Shown: positions 1 to 8,594, numbered from the stretch's first letter. The stretch is DNA of 64,000 nucleotides from Fimbriimonadaceae bacterium (GCA_019638795.1 JAHBTB010000013.1:1-64000); one strand, 5' to 3'. Numbers and translations: made by a program. The notes: generated by a model not told the origin, from the letters alone.

Positions 1-480
1 CGCCCAGTCGACGTCGTGCTGATAGAACTGCACCGCCTGCTGGTACTCCATCTCCGGGTCGGCAAAGAGGGTGCGGGGCACGTCCTCGCGGGCGGCGACC
101 CGAAGGATCGCCTGGGTGCTGATGCGCTCGTGCACCTGCAGCGCCACCGGGTCGACCACGCACTCCGGTTGCTCGCGCTTGCCGCTCCACTCCAGCCACG
201 GGTCCGCCTGCGCCAGGGCCTGCAACTCCTTGACCTCGTCCTCACTCAGCGACTTCTCGGCCCCCAGCTTCGCCAGGAGTTCGTTCAGCCGGTCGGCCCG
301 ACCCGTGGGGTCGAAGCGGAGGGCAGGCGGCAGGTGTGGGTTGTAGCCGTACTTGACCTTCGACTCGCGAACAAGTTGGCCTTTGCCGGCGATACCGGCG
401 GGGGGGATGTTCTTCCGGGTCGCGCGCTCGTGGCGTAAGTCAGTGACTTCATTGGTAGAGTCAGGTCTCTTCTTCGGCAT
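1..480 (-). CDS. Site-specific DNA-methyltransferase, N-terminal part (cut by window edge)
   Basis: The minus-strand frame opens with ATG at 480 and stays open to base 1, giving 160 residues of the N-terminus. Visible landmarks are LRFDPTGRADRLNELLA, DPWLEWSGKRE, VDPVALQVHERIST and a final AVQFYQHDVDWA. I know this series from the N-terminal region of the large adenine-specific methyltransferases of type III-like restriction systems, where the last motif sits just before the first methyltransferase segment. The catalytic motifs (DPPY and the SAM-binding motif) would lie beyond the window, so activity cannot be judged. The family usually sits beside a helicase or endonuclease gene, expected further left. 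It is divergent from the small gene at 535 with 54 bp between them and lies in a tRNA-Leu island. Family recognition is from memory of these motifs. Confidence 0.78.
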   Translation of the reverse strand, partial: MPKKRPDSTNEVTDLRHERATRKNIPPAGIAGKGQLVRESKVKYGYNPHLPPALRFDPTGRADRLNELLAKLGAEKSLSEDEVKELQALAQADPWLEWSGKREQPECVVDPVALQVHERISTQAILRVAAREDVPRTLFADPEMEYQQAVQFYQHDVDWA

Positions 481-534
481 GTTCTTCTCGCCTGGCCCGG
501 CGGTCTCCTCGACGGCTGTTGCCTATTCTCCCTG

Positions 535-777
535 ATGGGGAAGGCAAATCGCGCCGGCGGGACACCAGGCCCTGCCTCGACGTCCGGTGCTCCGCGGGAG
601 AGCGACCCCGGACGTGAGGACCCGGGGGAGTCGGCCTGGCTGTGTCCGGACGAGCTAGCTTTGGCCGACGGCACTCGCCTCGTCTCTGCCTACAAGGACG
701 CTAACGGCACAAAGTTCTGGATCATCACCGAAGCGGATCGCTCGGCGACGACCATCCTCTTGCCAGAGGACTACTAA
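535..777 (+). CDS. Small conserved-looking protein next to the methyltransferase
   Basis: An 80-residue protein divergent from the methyltransferase gene. Residues 1-35 are Gly/Pro/Ser-rich and probably disordered. The C-terminal half (DGTRLVSAYKDANGTKFWI then ITEADRSATTILLPEDY) reads like a compact beta-rich domain. I believe similar short proteins lie beside this methyltransferase class, which would make it an accessory subunit or regulator of the system, but that is inference. No strong ribosome-binding site is visible before the ATG at 535, so translation may begin close to the transcript start. The opposite strand over 285-674 is also open but looks like a shadow. Confidence 0.6.
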   Translation: MGKANRAGGTPGPASTSGAPRESDPGREDPGESAWLCPDELALADGTRLVSAYKDANGTKFWIITEADRSATTILLPEDY

Positions 778-848
778 CCTCAGGCGAGTCGCAATTGCGG
801 CTCGTCACTTTCTTGTTTGCGACATTGATCACCCCACCAATTCAGAAA

Positions 849-1919
849 CTACCTTGAGCTTGCTTTCCTCTCCAGATGACGAATTTCGGACAGGTAATGG
901 AAGAATTGCCCTTGGAGGCAAAGGTCTACCGCCCGGTTCAAATACGGTTGAGGCTCGGCAGAGGTCGCAATGGACAAGGCGGCCCTATTGATCAAATTAC
1001 GAATCCTCTGGTCCGCTCCTAACGACGACTCGCTCTCCTCACACTTCTGTAACGAGCGCTCAGCATCGTCGAACCGAGACCGGTGAATGGACAAGGTCGC
1101 TAGGACTTCGTGCATCAAGGCGTGCTCCTTTGCATCTGCTGAGTGCTGTGAGGCTTGACTGACTTCTGCCTGAGCTTGCTGCAGGTCGTCAGGAATCGGA
1201 GCATTTCGGTGGGCAAAACACTTCAATATGGCGCGATCTCGCGGGATTGAGCAACGGAAATGGCCCTGATCAGCCTGACTGCCTATACTACGCAAGACAT
1301 CTTCTGCCACAGAATATAACCTGATGGCAGACGGATTCGGGCCCCCCTGCTTGAACGGGTACTGAATTCTTGCGGCGAGCCAAAGAACCTCGAGAAACTC
1401 TGTCCGGCCGCACTGCCTGGCCAACTCAAGCCAGCTTGGCAAGAATCGTTTTGCGCGATCAGGCATTCCCATGTCAGCAAGCAAATCCACATACAACTTG
1501 CCCCACCGATGAGCTTGATGAGAGCGACGATCCAAAATGACCGGAAACACTCGTTCACATATCGTCAAAGCCAGAGATCTTTCGCCTAGGCTAACAAGTG
1601 ACACAGCGCGGGATAAGAGGTGGCCGAGCTTTTCTTCGGTCAAACTCGCCAACTCCTCTGCCTCGGGAATCTCCGCGCCCCAGAGCCGCTCTTGAACCCA
1701 CCTTTGATAAAATAGAGGCCAATCCGCCTCGGGCACCTCAGCACACTGCAAGAGGCAAATCAGCTCGTCCGCGGTCTTTGGGAGCTTTCGCGTGCGATAT
1801 TCCTTGACAGTATCTCTCGAAAGCGAGAACCGGGGATACTTACCCATCCGCTCATGAAGCACCTCGACGCTTAGAATCTGGGCGTCGAGATGGCGGGCCA
1901 GCAATTGGCAGAACTGCAC
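849..1919 (-). CDS. HTH-like plus helical-repeat (TPR-like) protein of unknown function
   Basis: A 356-residue protein. The first 85 residues (FCQLLARHLD, LSRDTVKEYRTRKLP, DELICLLQCAEV) look like the XRE-type helix-turn-helix head seen on many regulators and STAND or TPR proteins. The rest is almost all alpha-helix with Ala/Leu/Glu-rich segments spaced like TPR units, for example SLGERSLALTICERVFP and HRSRFDDAERSLQKCEE. No catalytic motif, signal peptide or membrane segment is seen. Codon use is AT-richer than in the core genes to the right, fitting the island. It is monocistronic, with 3.1 kb of ORF-poor DNA upstream. A role in regulating or sensing for the island is plausible but unproven; I do not recognise the specific family. 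Confidence 0.65.
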   Translation of the reverse strand: MQFCQLLARHLDAQILSVEVLHERMGKYPRFSLSRDTVKEYRTRKLPKTADELICLLQCAEVPEADWPLFYQRWVQERLWGAEIPEAEELASLTEEKLGHLLSRAVSLVSLGERSLALTICERVFPVILDRRSHQAHRWGKLYVDLLADMGMPDRAKRFLPSWLELARQCGRTEFLEVLWLAARIQYPFKQGGPNPSAIRLYSVAEDVLRSIGSQADQGHFRCSIPRDRAILKCFAHRNAPIPDDLQQAQAEVSQASQHSADAKEHALMHEVLATLSIHRSRFDDAERSLQKCEESESSLGADQRIRNLINRAALSIATSAEPQPYLNRAVDLCLQGQFFHYLSEIRHLERKASSR

Positions 1920-2888
1920 CGTTACACCTCTCGTGGGAATAAACCCCCCTGGCCATATACTACCACTGCAGATGCGGTATGAACCATGTGTGAGGGTGGA
2001 CTTTGAAAACAGCGATCATGACACCAGATACTTCTGACTGATCGATCTGATCTTACCGAGGTGACGCCTGTTGGGATATGATGTAATACAATAAGCATCA
2101 TTGACTAACCAATGGACAACGCTTGAAATCTCGCCTTCGATCGCTTTTCTTCTCGTTTCGGCAGCCAAGGTCCCCGGGATTGCGCCGGCTGCTGGTTGCG
2201 TGTGGTGGATCATCAACAGCCACTCTTCTTACCAGCATTATTCCGTCTTCATCGACTGATGTGACTGCTGGTGCAGGGGGAATGTGTCTATCACTGTCCT
2301 GGCTGGCCACTATGCAGACACAAAGACTTTGCCAAGGTATTGACCACCAATACACGGGCTCCTGGGAATTTCAAACTGCAAAACATGTGACAAAGAAGAC
2401 TTGAACCAGAGCAACTCCAGTAATCTCAGGGGATCTCCACTGCCTTCTGAGATCCCATATCCAGCCGATGGAATGATAATTGTGTTAAAAGACAGGTGTT
2501 TAAGTTTGTATTTCGCGGGAAAGGCAAACCCTGCAGCTTTATCTCGATGCCAAAACTTTAGCTGCAACAAAAGATGTAAATGACTGTAAAACTCTTGGAT
2601 GTGGTTCGCACCAGAGTCGTCGAACCTGACGATCATGGTACGTCAGATCCACCTTCAAAAGACCGTAAGACTGCAAAGACGGAACATTGAGAATTCAGCT
2701 CCTTAATTACTCATGTGGTAATATTTAATGAATCAGAAAAATTTCGTGCCACTGGCAAATACCTGAAGACGACATACGGGTACTAAACAGTTCATGGTGC
2801 ACCTGCATTTTGCAGACGACGAAGTCACATTTTAAGCGCTGTGGCGCTAACAGAAACAGTTATCAAAGGTCTCGTCTCCGTAAAATTC

Positions 2889-2918
2889 TTGACAAAGTGG
2901 TGTTACTTATGGTAAGAT
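2889..2918 (+). promoter_or_regulatory. Promoter-like element, -35 TTGACA and -10 TAAGAT
   Basis: TTGACA at 2889-2894 and TAAGAT at 2913-2918 are separated by 18 bp, close to a sigma70-type promoter. Directly downstream lies an inverted repeat (2926-2943). The first ATG (2944) opens only a 23-codon frame, so any transcript is either non-coding or encodes a small peptide. Confidence 0.4.
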
Positions 2919-2925
2919 AGTGAAG

Positions 2926-2943
2926 AAGTGAGTGGTCTCACTT
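2926..2943. repeat. 7-bp inverted repeat at the predicted transcript start (operator-like)
   Basis: AAGTGAG (2926-2932) and CTCACTT (2937-2943) are perfect inverted arms around TGGT. The position just after the -10 box at 2913-2918 is where a repressor operator or a 5' RNA hairpin would sit. Confidence 0.4.
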
Positions 2944-4135
2944 ATGACTTACATTTTGCTACAAGGCAAAACCTTTGATTGCCCCCTTACACTGGGTGGA
3001 CATCTGTGTGATTAGGTATTCATTCTGGCAATGTAATGGAAAAAGTATAGTTAACGCCTACTAACATTGGTGAAATTGTCTCTTAAAGCATAAAGATACC
3101 ATTTTTTCTATGATTTCAAAGATACTTATCCTCGGGCCATCGCATCAGCAGTGATCTGGTAATGGGGTGAGTGATGCTGCCCATTGCTTTCGAATGGGCC
3201 GCTTGTTCCTCAACGGCCGCAGTGGATTATATCCTGACGGCAATGACAAAGATGGAGCCCAGCAGAAACCGTCAAGCTGCGTCGTGAGTTGAGCGGCGCG
3301 TTATGCCTTGTACCTTTTTTTGCAGCCCAACATTGTCTAAGGGCGATGATCCGCATGTCCCGCTTGGGATATCGGACACAATCCACAATTTGATGATAGC
3401 GATCACTAATCATGGATATCTACTAAGTGATCCAGATGGTAGGCGCGCAATGGCCACCTGTTGATGCCCCGCGACGCCAACTGACCAGATCAAACATTCG
3501 CTAAGGGAAGCCGAGCAACTGGTACAAATCCATGGTTATACGAATTGGATGTCAAAAACTTTCGTTCGTCAACCCTTACCGTTGTCTATGTTTTTCATTC
3601 TGGTTGTTTTACGATAGAAGCGGCAGTACTATGCGCAACAGTGGTTTAGTGACGAGTCCTGTATCAATTTCCGACTACGCCATTTAGGATCGATAAGACC
3701 ATTAGCTCAAAGTCCAATTTCCTCATACTAAAGCTTGATCCTGCTGACCAAGTGGTAGTGATATACTATGGATCATCATGTCAAATGATATGCTGAGTGT
3801 GCTGATCTGACATGAGCTCGCACCGCGTATTGAAAGCAATGTTTTGATTCACGAGAAATGGTTCCCAGCAGACGCAGACACTAGAATTGGTGGCAGGAAC
3901 TGGCTCCTTTGACACTGAATCATCGGAGTCTCCAAAGGATGAACCTGAGGGACGTTCTGTTAACTGGAAAAGAGAGACAGGTTGGGCTCGAAAAGTTTCC
4001 TGGACTCCTTGATCATTATTTCAGCGAAGTGGTGGTCGTTGCCCAAGTGGGAGCAGGTCTTGGTGTAAATAAGTTGTGATTGCTACCATGGTGCTAGGTC
4101 AAAGGCCTGAGAGGTGGCCCGTCGCAAGAACGGCA

Positions 4136-4162
4136 AGTGGGGATGGTTACGCTAACCCCACT
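4136..4162. repeat. Hairpin-forming inverted repeat
   Basis: AGTGGGG (4136-4142) pairs with CCCCACT (4156-4162). An alternative pairing extends the stem through GGTTA/TAACC with a 4-nt bulge around a CGC loop. There is no T-run after it, so it is not an obvious terminator. It lies in the ORF-poor block, and function is unknown. Confidence 0.35.
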
Positions 4163-5030
4163 GCAAAGTTGTGGACCATGCAGATTCCAGGCTGCTCGAT
4201 GATGGCGGGAGGCTTCATGTTCCTGTAAGAACAGATGGTAAGTAAGGTAACCCTGATGGCAGCCGCGTAACGCGCCACAAATACGTTGATATTAGCCCGT
4301 GCGTGTCAGGAAAGGTCGGGTAACCAACCGAAAGCTTGGGACGGATCATTGGTGCAGAGGCCTCTGGATTTGCACGGTAAGCAGGTAGGGAGAGTACGCC
4401 TTGTGGAAGGAGTATCCTGGCGAGGTGGAAGTCCTTTCAGCAATCCTTTCATCGGCAATCTCAATGACTTTGACGCGACACGTGGAGCCTCCCGCCCTTG
4501 CTCCGAGCTCAAGTGGCAGCCTCTGGTGAAGTCGAATAGTCTGAGACTGCAAGACGGCAACCTAGATGGTGTGGCTCAATGGACGCGCAACGGTACAGGT
4601 GTTGGGCCTCGGTTGACTGTAGCAATACAATATGGGGAGTAGCCGAGGTCGGTTTCCTGATGGGCACGTTCTGGCGATGGTTGTTTCTTCTTTCTGCGAA
4701 ATCTTCATGGAGTTGATGAAATGTATCCTATTTGGGCACATCGAGTGGCGGTGTGCAACTCGGCTATATGGATGAGAGGAAAGGCGTTGTTCACCGTCCG
4801 AGTTTGCTTCTTGACTGAGCCATATTATGGGCGCACAGCGCAGTAGTTTCACAAGGGAGATAACCGGAACCAACCGGTCGGTGGGGATACACATTGGATA
4901 GAAGGGCAGTGGAGCTGGACCGGGGTTGATAGTCATTTTTTCGCTGTTGATAAACAGCGAATAGAGGAAGATTTGTGGTGGTGAAAGAGAAACGAAGCAC
5001 TTTAGTTGCGAAACTATAGGAGGACATGAA

Positions 5031-5689
5031 GTGGTAGTGGTTTGTTGTATCGTGGCGGTGGGGCAAATGTCCGAGTGCCTGTCCATAAGTTTAGTCTTCT
5101 GGAACGAGGTCTAGTAGAGTGGCAAGAGGTTCCGGCAACATCGTTAGGAAGGTTGGTAAGCCCACTATGGTCTAAAAGGATAGCCACGGAGAAAGCAAAG
5201 GCAAAAGATGTAACAAAGGATGAGCTGATGCATTTTAGTTCAAGGATGTACATGACTTTCACCTCTGCGAAGGTTATTAGTGCCTCCGTAATTCATAGGG
5301 AAGGTATGGGTGCGGCTTCGACCACTGCTGCATTTGAAACGTATATTTGGACGGAGCAGCAAGGTAAGGCTCATCAAGTGTCGGTCAGCGAGATATTTTT
5401 GACGAGTGAAAGTAAAGTGCAGGGCCTGAAGGGGGTCCTCTTGCCTTTGTTTAAGGTGGAGTTGGGAAAGGGTAGCTGGGCGAAGCAATCTGTGCCTAGG
5501 GCAGGAGAGTGTGTATCCGAGGCATTAAAGAGTGGACCCGTGGTCGTAAACAAGGGACTCAGGTTTATTGCTATGGAGCCAGATCGTGGACGATGGACAG
5601 TGTCGGTTGATGTGCCATGGTCTCAATTAGGCTCATTTCTTAACCCAAAGGGCCATTTGGCGATCATGCAAAGAGGACCTGGACACTGA
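5031..5689 (+). pseudogene. DUF3298-like protein, probably frameshifted near its start
   Basis: A long frame from a weak TTG at 5042 to 5689 encodes 215 residues. Its second half has a substrate-free beta-sandwich look, ending WTVSVDVPWSQLGSFLNP, which resembles the DUF3298 C-terminus (inference). That frame has no good ribosome site. A perfect AGGAGG (5018-5023) sits 7 bp before a GTG at 5031 in another frame, which reads a hydrophobic VVVCCIVAVG and then stops near 5114. The simplest reading is a secreted protein whose signal-peptide frame and body frame have been separated by an indel between about 5050 and 5110. Alternatively, the TTG-started protein is real and cytoplasmic. It is isolated, with no operon partner. 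Confidence 0.45.
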
Positions 5690-5851
5690 GACCCGGTTCA
5701 TCACCGCTACATAAGTAAACTAGTCCGCAACGTCAATTATTCTTCCCGAGGACTATTGACGAACTTCTAAGCGGCCACCGATAGAGATGGCCCGCCCTTC
5801 TTGTGCTGATTAGTTTAGTCAGGGCTCAAGAACCGGCACTCATTCAGATAC

Positions 5852-6205
5852 TTGCCATCGTGTGTACCGGATGATCGTGACATGCAAAGCCACGAGCACC
5901 TTAGGTTCCCGATTGGCACGAATGGAGAAGGAGCGAGGCAATACCTTGGGTGCTCTGCGAGCATGTTCGAGGAGCTGCGGGCGCGGAAGTTCGTGCGCTC
6001 AATCCGCCGCGATTGGTACAGCTATGAAGACTTGGACGTAGCAATGCGTCTACTACTTACCGAGCGAGATCGTGGTACAGAAGAAAGTCATGGAATCAAA
6101 GCCGCAGGCATATCCAGTCAAGAACCGATCCGGCTTGTGGGCCGCAAAGGGAATCGATCCAGTTACCCATCGACGGAAGAACTACTTCGGCAAATCGGCA
6201 GCTGA
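5852..6205 (+). CDS. Excisionase-like HTH protein
   Basis: A 117-residue protein; an internal ATG at 5882 is an equally good start. The core (GARQYLGCSASMFEELRARK then VRSIRRDWYSYEDLDVAMR) matches the winged HTH_17/excisionase pattern of a helix, a turn, a basic segment and a closing Tyr-x-x-x-Asp-Leu helix. Its last 134 bp overlap the integrase gene in a different frame. Such small DNA-binding proteins next to a tyrosine recombinase usually act as recombination directionality factors. The C-terminal 40 residues, lying in the overlap, are low in structure and may be dispensable. Confidence 0.6.
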   Translation: MPSCVPDDRDMQSHEHLRFPIGTNGEGARQYLGCSASMFEELRARKFVRSIRRDWYSYEDLDVAMRLLLTERDRGTEESHGIKAAGISSQEPIRLVGRKGNRSSYPSTEELLRQIGS

Positions 6206-7184
6206 GGCGTCGGAGAAGGCGTTCAGGTCGCTTGGTCCATCCAAGGACTTCAGTTTCTTCCGCTTTTACTCGTCCGGCTACTTGCCGACTGTCAAGCACC
6301 GCATCCAGAACTGGCAGAACCAGATCGCCTGGTCGATGGACAAGTACGTCCTCCCAGAGTTTGGCCACCGGGACATCCGCGAGCTCAAGAGAGCCGAGTT
6401 CCAGATGTTCTTCAACAAGATCAGCGCGGAGCTCAAGGCGTCAAGCGTTGAGAAGGTGAAGATCGTCACCTCGGGCGTCATGCGCCTCGCTGTCGCCGAC
6501 GAGGTCATCACCGTCAACCCAGTCACATTTGTCCGCATCGCCAGGAAGGATCCGGTAGAGAAGACTGCCCTGACCTTCCAGGAGCTCCATCAGTTGCTCG
6601 ATGCGTCTGGAGCGCTCATCAAGCCATTCGTCATCTTGGCTGGCTGCTTAGGGCTCCGCTTGGGCGAGGCAGTGGGTGTGACCCGTGGAGCGATCAGCCG
6701 AAGCCGGGTGCTTTCGGTTCGTCAGCAAGTCCAGCAGCTCAAGGGTGGTTGTACGATCAGTAACAAGCTCAAGACCGACCACAGCCGTCGCGAGATTCCT
6801 CTTCCTGAGCCTCTCTATAACGCTCTGATGAGTTGCGGTCAGGTCAGCGATGTCTGGGTTTGCTCAGACACCCTTGGAGGCTTTGTGAAGCCCAAGAACA
6901 TCACGAGAGAGCTCAAGGCGGCATGCGTCACGGCTGGAGTCCCCGTCGTGTCTCCGCACGAGCTTCGCCATACGTTTATCAGCCTCATGGACAACGAAGT
7001 CGAAGCCCCTCGCACCGTCGTCATGGCGTTGGCCGGGCATGTCGCCCAATCGACCACGGACGGGTATTCGCACGTGAAAAACGAACAAAAACTCCGGTGG
7101 GTGGAAAAGCTCTGGGATCAGGTTTCTACTGCTTGTAGCCCAGAAACGTGGGCTACAAGGGTCGAAATCTCAGGTTCAAATTGA
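6072..7184 (+). CDS. Tyrosine recombinase / integrase
   Basis: A 370-residue phage-type integrase, read from GTG at 6072 (ATG at 6090 is an alternative). A Lys/Arg-rich arm-binding N-terminus (1-40) is followed by a SAM-like core-binding domain (about 60-155). The catalytic domain carries Arg196 in LGLRLGEAVG, Lys232/234 in NKLKTDHSRR, His296 and Arg299 in SPHELRH, His323 in LAGHVAQ and nucleophile Tyr332 in DGYSHV. All key residues are present, so it is predicted active. It overlaps the excisionase-like gene and ends 16 bp from the 3' end of tRNA-Leu, the expected attachment site. A perfect 11-bp inverted repeat lies in its last codons (7132-7159). Confidence 0.93.
   Translation: MVQKKVMESKPQAYPVKNRSGLWAAKGIDPVTHRRKNYFGKSAAEASEKAFRSLGPSKDFSFFRFYSSGYLPTVKHRIQNWQNQIAWSMDKYVLPEFGHRDIRELKRAEFQMFFNKISAELKASSVEKVKIVTSGVMRLAVADEVITVNPVTFVRIARKDPVEKTALTFQELHQLLDASGALIKPFVILAGCLGLRLGEAVGVTRGAISRSRVLSVRQQVQQLKGGCTISNKLKTDHSRREIPLPEPLYNALMSCGQVSDVWVCSDTLGGFVKPKNITRELKAACVTAGVPVVSPHELRHTFISLMDNEVEAPRTVVMALAGHVAQSTTDGYSHVKNEQKLRWVEKLWDQVSTACSPETWATRVEISGSN
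7132..7159. repeat. Perfect 11-bp inverted repeat in the integrase 3' end
   Basis: CTTGTAGCCCA (7132-7142) and TGGGCTACAAG (7149-7159) pair perfectly around the 6-nt loop GAAACG. It lies inside the last codons of the integrase gene, 41 bp from the tRNA-Leu end. It could be a recombinase or excisionase arm site, or an intrinsic terminator, although no T-run follows. Confidence 0.6.
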
Positions 7185-7199
7185 ACCTACGGAGATTTG

Positions 7200-7286
7200 T
7201 GGTGCCCAGGAAAGGACTCGAACCTTCACTCCCTTGCGAGAACTAGTACCTGAAACTAGCGCGTCTACCAATTCCGCCACCTGGGC
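7200..7286 (-). tRNA. tRNA-Leu(CAG)
   Basis: The minus strand folds as a class II tRNA. The acceptor arm GCCCAGG pairs with CCTGGGC, followed by discriminator A and an encoded CCA (7200-7202). The D-arm (GGCGGAATTGGTAGACGCGC), anticodon stem CTAGT/ACTAG with loop TTCAGGT (anticodon CAG), a variable arm and the T-arm GGTTCGAGTCC are all present. The 3' end faces the integrase gene, and this end is the likely integration site of the island to its left. Confidence 0.97.
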
Positions 7287-7324
7287 ACAGGCGAGGGAAG
7301 GACATGATACCGTGAGGGGAAGGG

Positions 7325-7354
7325 TGCCCGCCACCAGTCCCAGGGTGGCGGGCA
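7325..7354 (-). terminator. Hairpin after the MacB-like permease gene
   Basis: TGCCCGCCACC (7325-7335) and GGTGGCGGGCA (7344-7354) form a perfect 11-bp stem with an 8-nt loop. It sits 11 bp beyond the stop of the permease gene on the minus strand. There is no T-run, so termination strength is uncertain. Confidence 0.5.
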
Positions 7355-7364
7355 TCCTGGCTGT

Positions 7365-8594
7365 TCACTCGGTGCGCAGGGCGTCGATGGGCGACAGGCT
7401 GGCCGCCCGGAGGGCGGGATACAGCCCGAAGACGACACCGATCCCGGCCGAGAAGAGGGCGGCCATCACTGCCGCGTCCAGGGGGAAGGGCATGGCCAGG
7501 CCACCCTTGGAGGGGACGTTGGCGGCGGCGGTCATGAGGCTGATCCCCTGGCCCGCCAAAAAAGCCATGAACATCCCGATGCAGCCGCCGACCAGCGAGA
7601 GCACCGCCGCCTCGACAAGGAACTGGTTGAGGATCGCGTTGCGGCGGGCGCCAAGGGCCTTGCGCAGGCCGACCTCGCGGGTCCGCTCCGTGACCGAGAC
7701 CAGCATGATGTTCATGATGCCGATGCCCCCGACGAGGAGCGACAAGGCGGCGATGCCGGCGAGGACCAGGCCCACCCCGGTGACGATGCCGCCCAGAACG
7801 CCCAGGATCGACTCCCGCGAGTCAAGGCGGTAGATCCGCTTGTTGCCCGAGCGGAGCATCATCTCCTGCCAGACCTCCTCCATCGCGTCCTGTACCTTGA
7901 CGCCGTCCTTCGGCTTCATCATGAGGATGGTCACGTCGTGGCCGCCGACCCACTTGCGCTGGGCGGTGGTGATGGGGAGCCAGATGTCCTTCCCGTTGTT
8001 CTGGCCCAGGATCTCGATCTTGTCCATCACCCCGACCACCTGCAGGGTGATGCCGCCGAAGGTGATGAACTTGCCGATCGGGTCGGTACCGGCGAACAGC
8101 CGGTCGCGGATTTCGACGCCGATCAGGCAGACGTTGGCCCGCCGGTCCATGTCGTCTTGGGTCAGGCCCCGGCCCGCGATCATCTCGACCTTGTTCAGGT
8201 CAAGGGCGTATTGGTCGTAGCCCTCGACGCTGGGGCCGGTGACTTCCCGGTCCAGGTACGTGACCTTAGTGGCCGGGACGGTGAGTTGGGCGCTGACAAT
8301 GTCGACGCTCGGGCAACGGTTCATGATGTACCGGGCGTCGTCCAGGGTCAGGCTGCCTTGCCGGACCGCCCCCATCCGTCCCTGGGGGCCCCACCGGTCG
8401 TAGGTCATGAAGAAAGTCTCGGCCCCGAGCTTGGTGAACTCGTGGGTCAAGTAGTGCTTGAACCCGTTCGAGATCATGACGACGAGGGTCACGCTGGCCA
8501 CGCCGATGATGATGCCGAGCATGGTGAGGAACGCCCGCATCTTGTGCAGGCGGAGCATGTCCAGCGCGATCCGGAACGACTCGAAGACGCTCAT
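7365..8594 (-). CDS. MacB/FtsX-type ABC transporter permease
   Basis: A 409-residue protein with the MacB/FtsX layout: an N-terminal transmembrane helix (MRAFLTMLGIIIGVASVTLV), a large periplasmic MacB-PCD region (about 45-265) and three C-terminal helices around 280-395, including VSVTERTREVGLRKALGARR, the signature coupling segment. It ends in the typical LRxxxLSPIDALRTE. The start overlaps the adaptor gene by 4 bp (8591-8594), so the two are translationally coupled and form the inner-membrane and periplasmic parts of one exporter or lipoprotein or antibiotic efflux pump. The ATP-binding subunit that such permeases need, normally fused or adjacent, is not in this operon. Confidence 0.93.
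   Translation of the reverse strand: MSVFESFRIALDMLRLHKMRAFLTMLGIIIGVASVTLVVMISNGFKHYLTHEFTKLGAETFFMTYDRWGPQGRMGAVRQGSLTLDDARYIMNRCPSVDIVSAQLTVPATKVTYLDREVTGPSVEGYDQYALDLNKVEMIAGRGLTQDDMDRRANVCLIGVEIRDRLFAGTDPIGKFITFGGITLQVVGVMDKIEILGQNNGKDIWLPITTAQRKWVGGHDVTILMMKPKDGVKVQDAMEEVWQEMMLRSGNKRIYRLDSRESILGVLGGIVTGVGLVLAGIAALSLLVGGIGIMNIMLVSVTERTREVGLRKALGARRNAILNQFLVEAAVLSLVGGCIGMFMAFLAGQGISLMTAAANVPSKGGLAMPFPLDAAVMAALFSAGIGVVFGLYPALRAASLSPIDALRTE

Larger units (their letters stand above)
1920..5030. other. 3.1-kb AT-rich, ORF-poor block inside the island
   Basis: No frame on either strand gives a convincing gene. The longest frames (2310-2636 minus, 4286-4642 plus, 4562-5086 minus) lack family motifs and typical start signals. 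Base composition is clearly AT-richer than the flanking chromosome. What I do see is a promoter-like element followed by an inverted repeat (2889-2943), paired hairpins at 3179-3225, a long hairpin at 4136-4162 and a 12-bp palindrome at 4355-4366. The right half contains short open stretches that could be decayed coding sequence, for example around 3891-4010 and 4640-4770 on the plus strand. It may be degenerate genes, a large structured RNA, or both. Confidence 0.6.

Noticed and set aside
4286-4642. A 118-codon plus-strand gene
   Set aside because: It has no clear ribosome site or family, and its composition does not separate it from the surrounding non-coding block; kept only as a possible decayed fragment.
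1920-5030. CRISPR array in the AT-rich block
   Set aside because: I looked for regularly spaced direct repeats of 20-40 nt and saw none; only unrelated short inverted repeats are present.
4562-5086. A 174-codon minus-strand gene
   Set aside because: Cys/Pro/Ser-rich with no domain and overlapping the start region of the plus-strand DUF3298-like gene; probably random.
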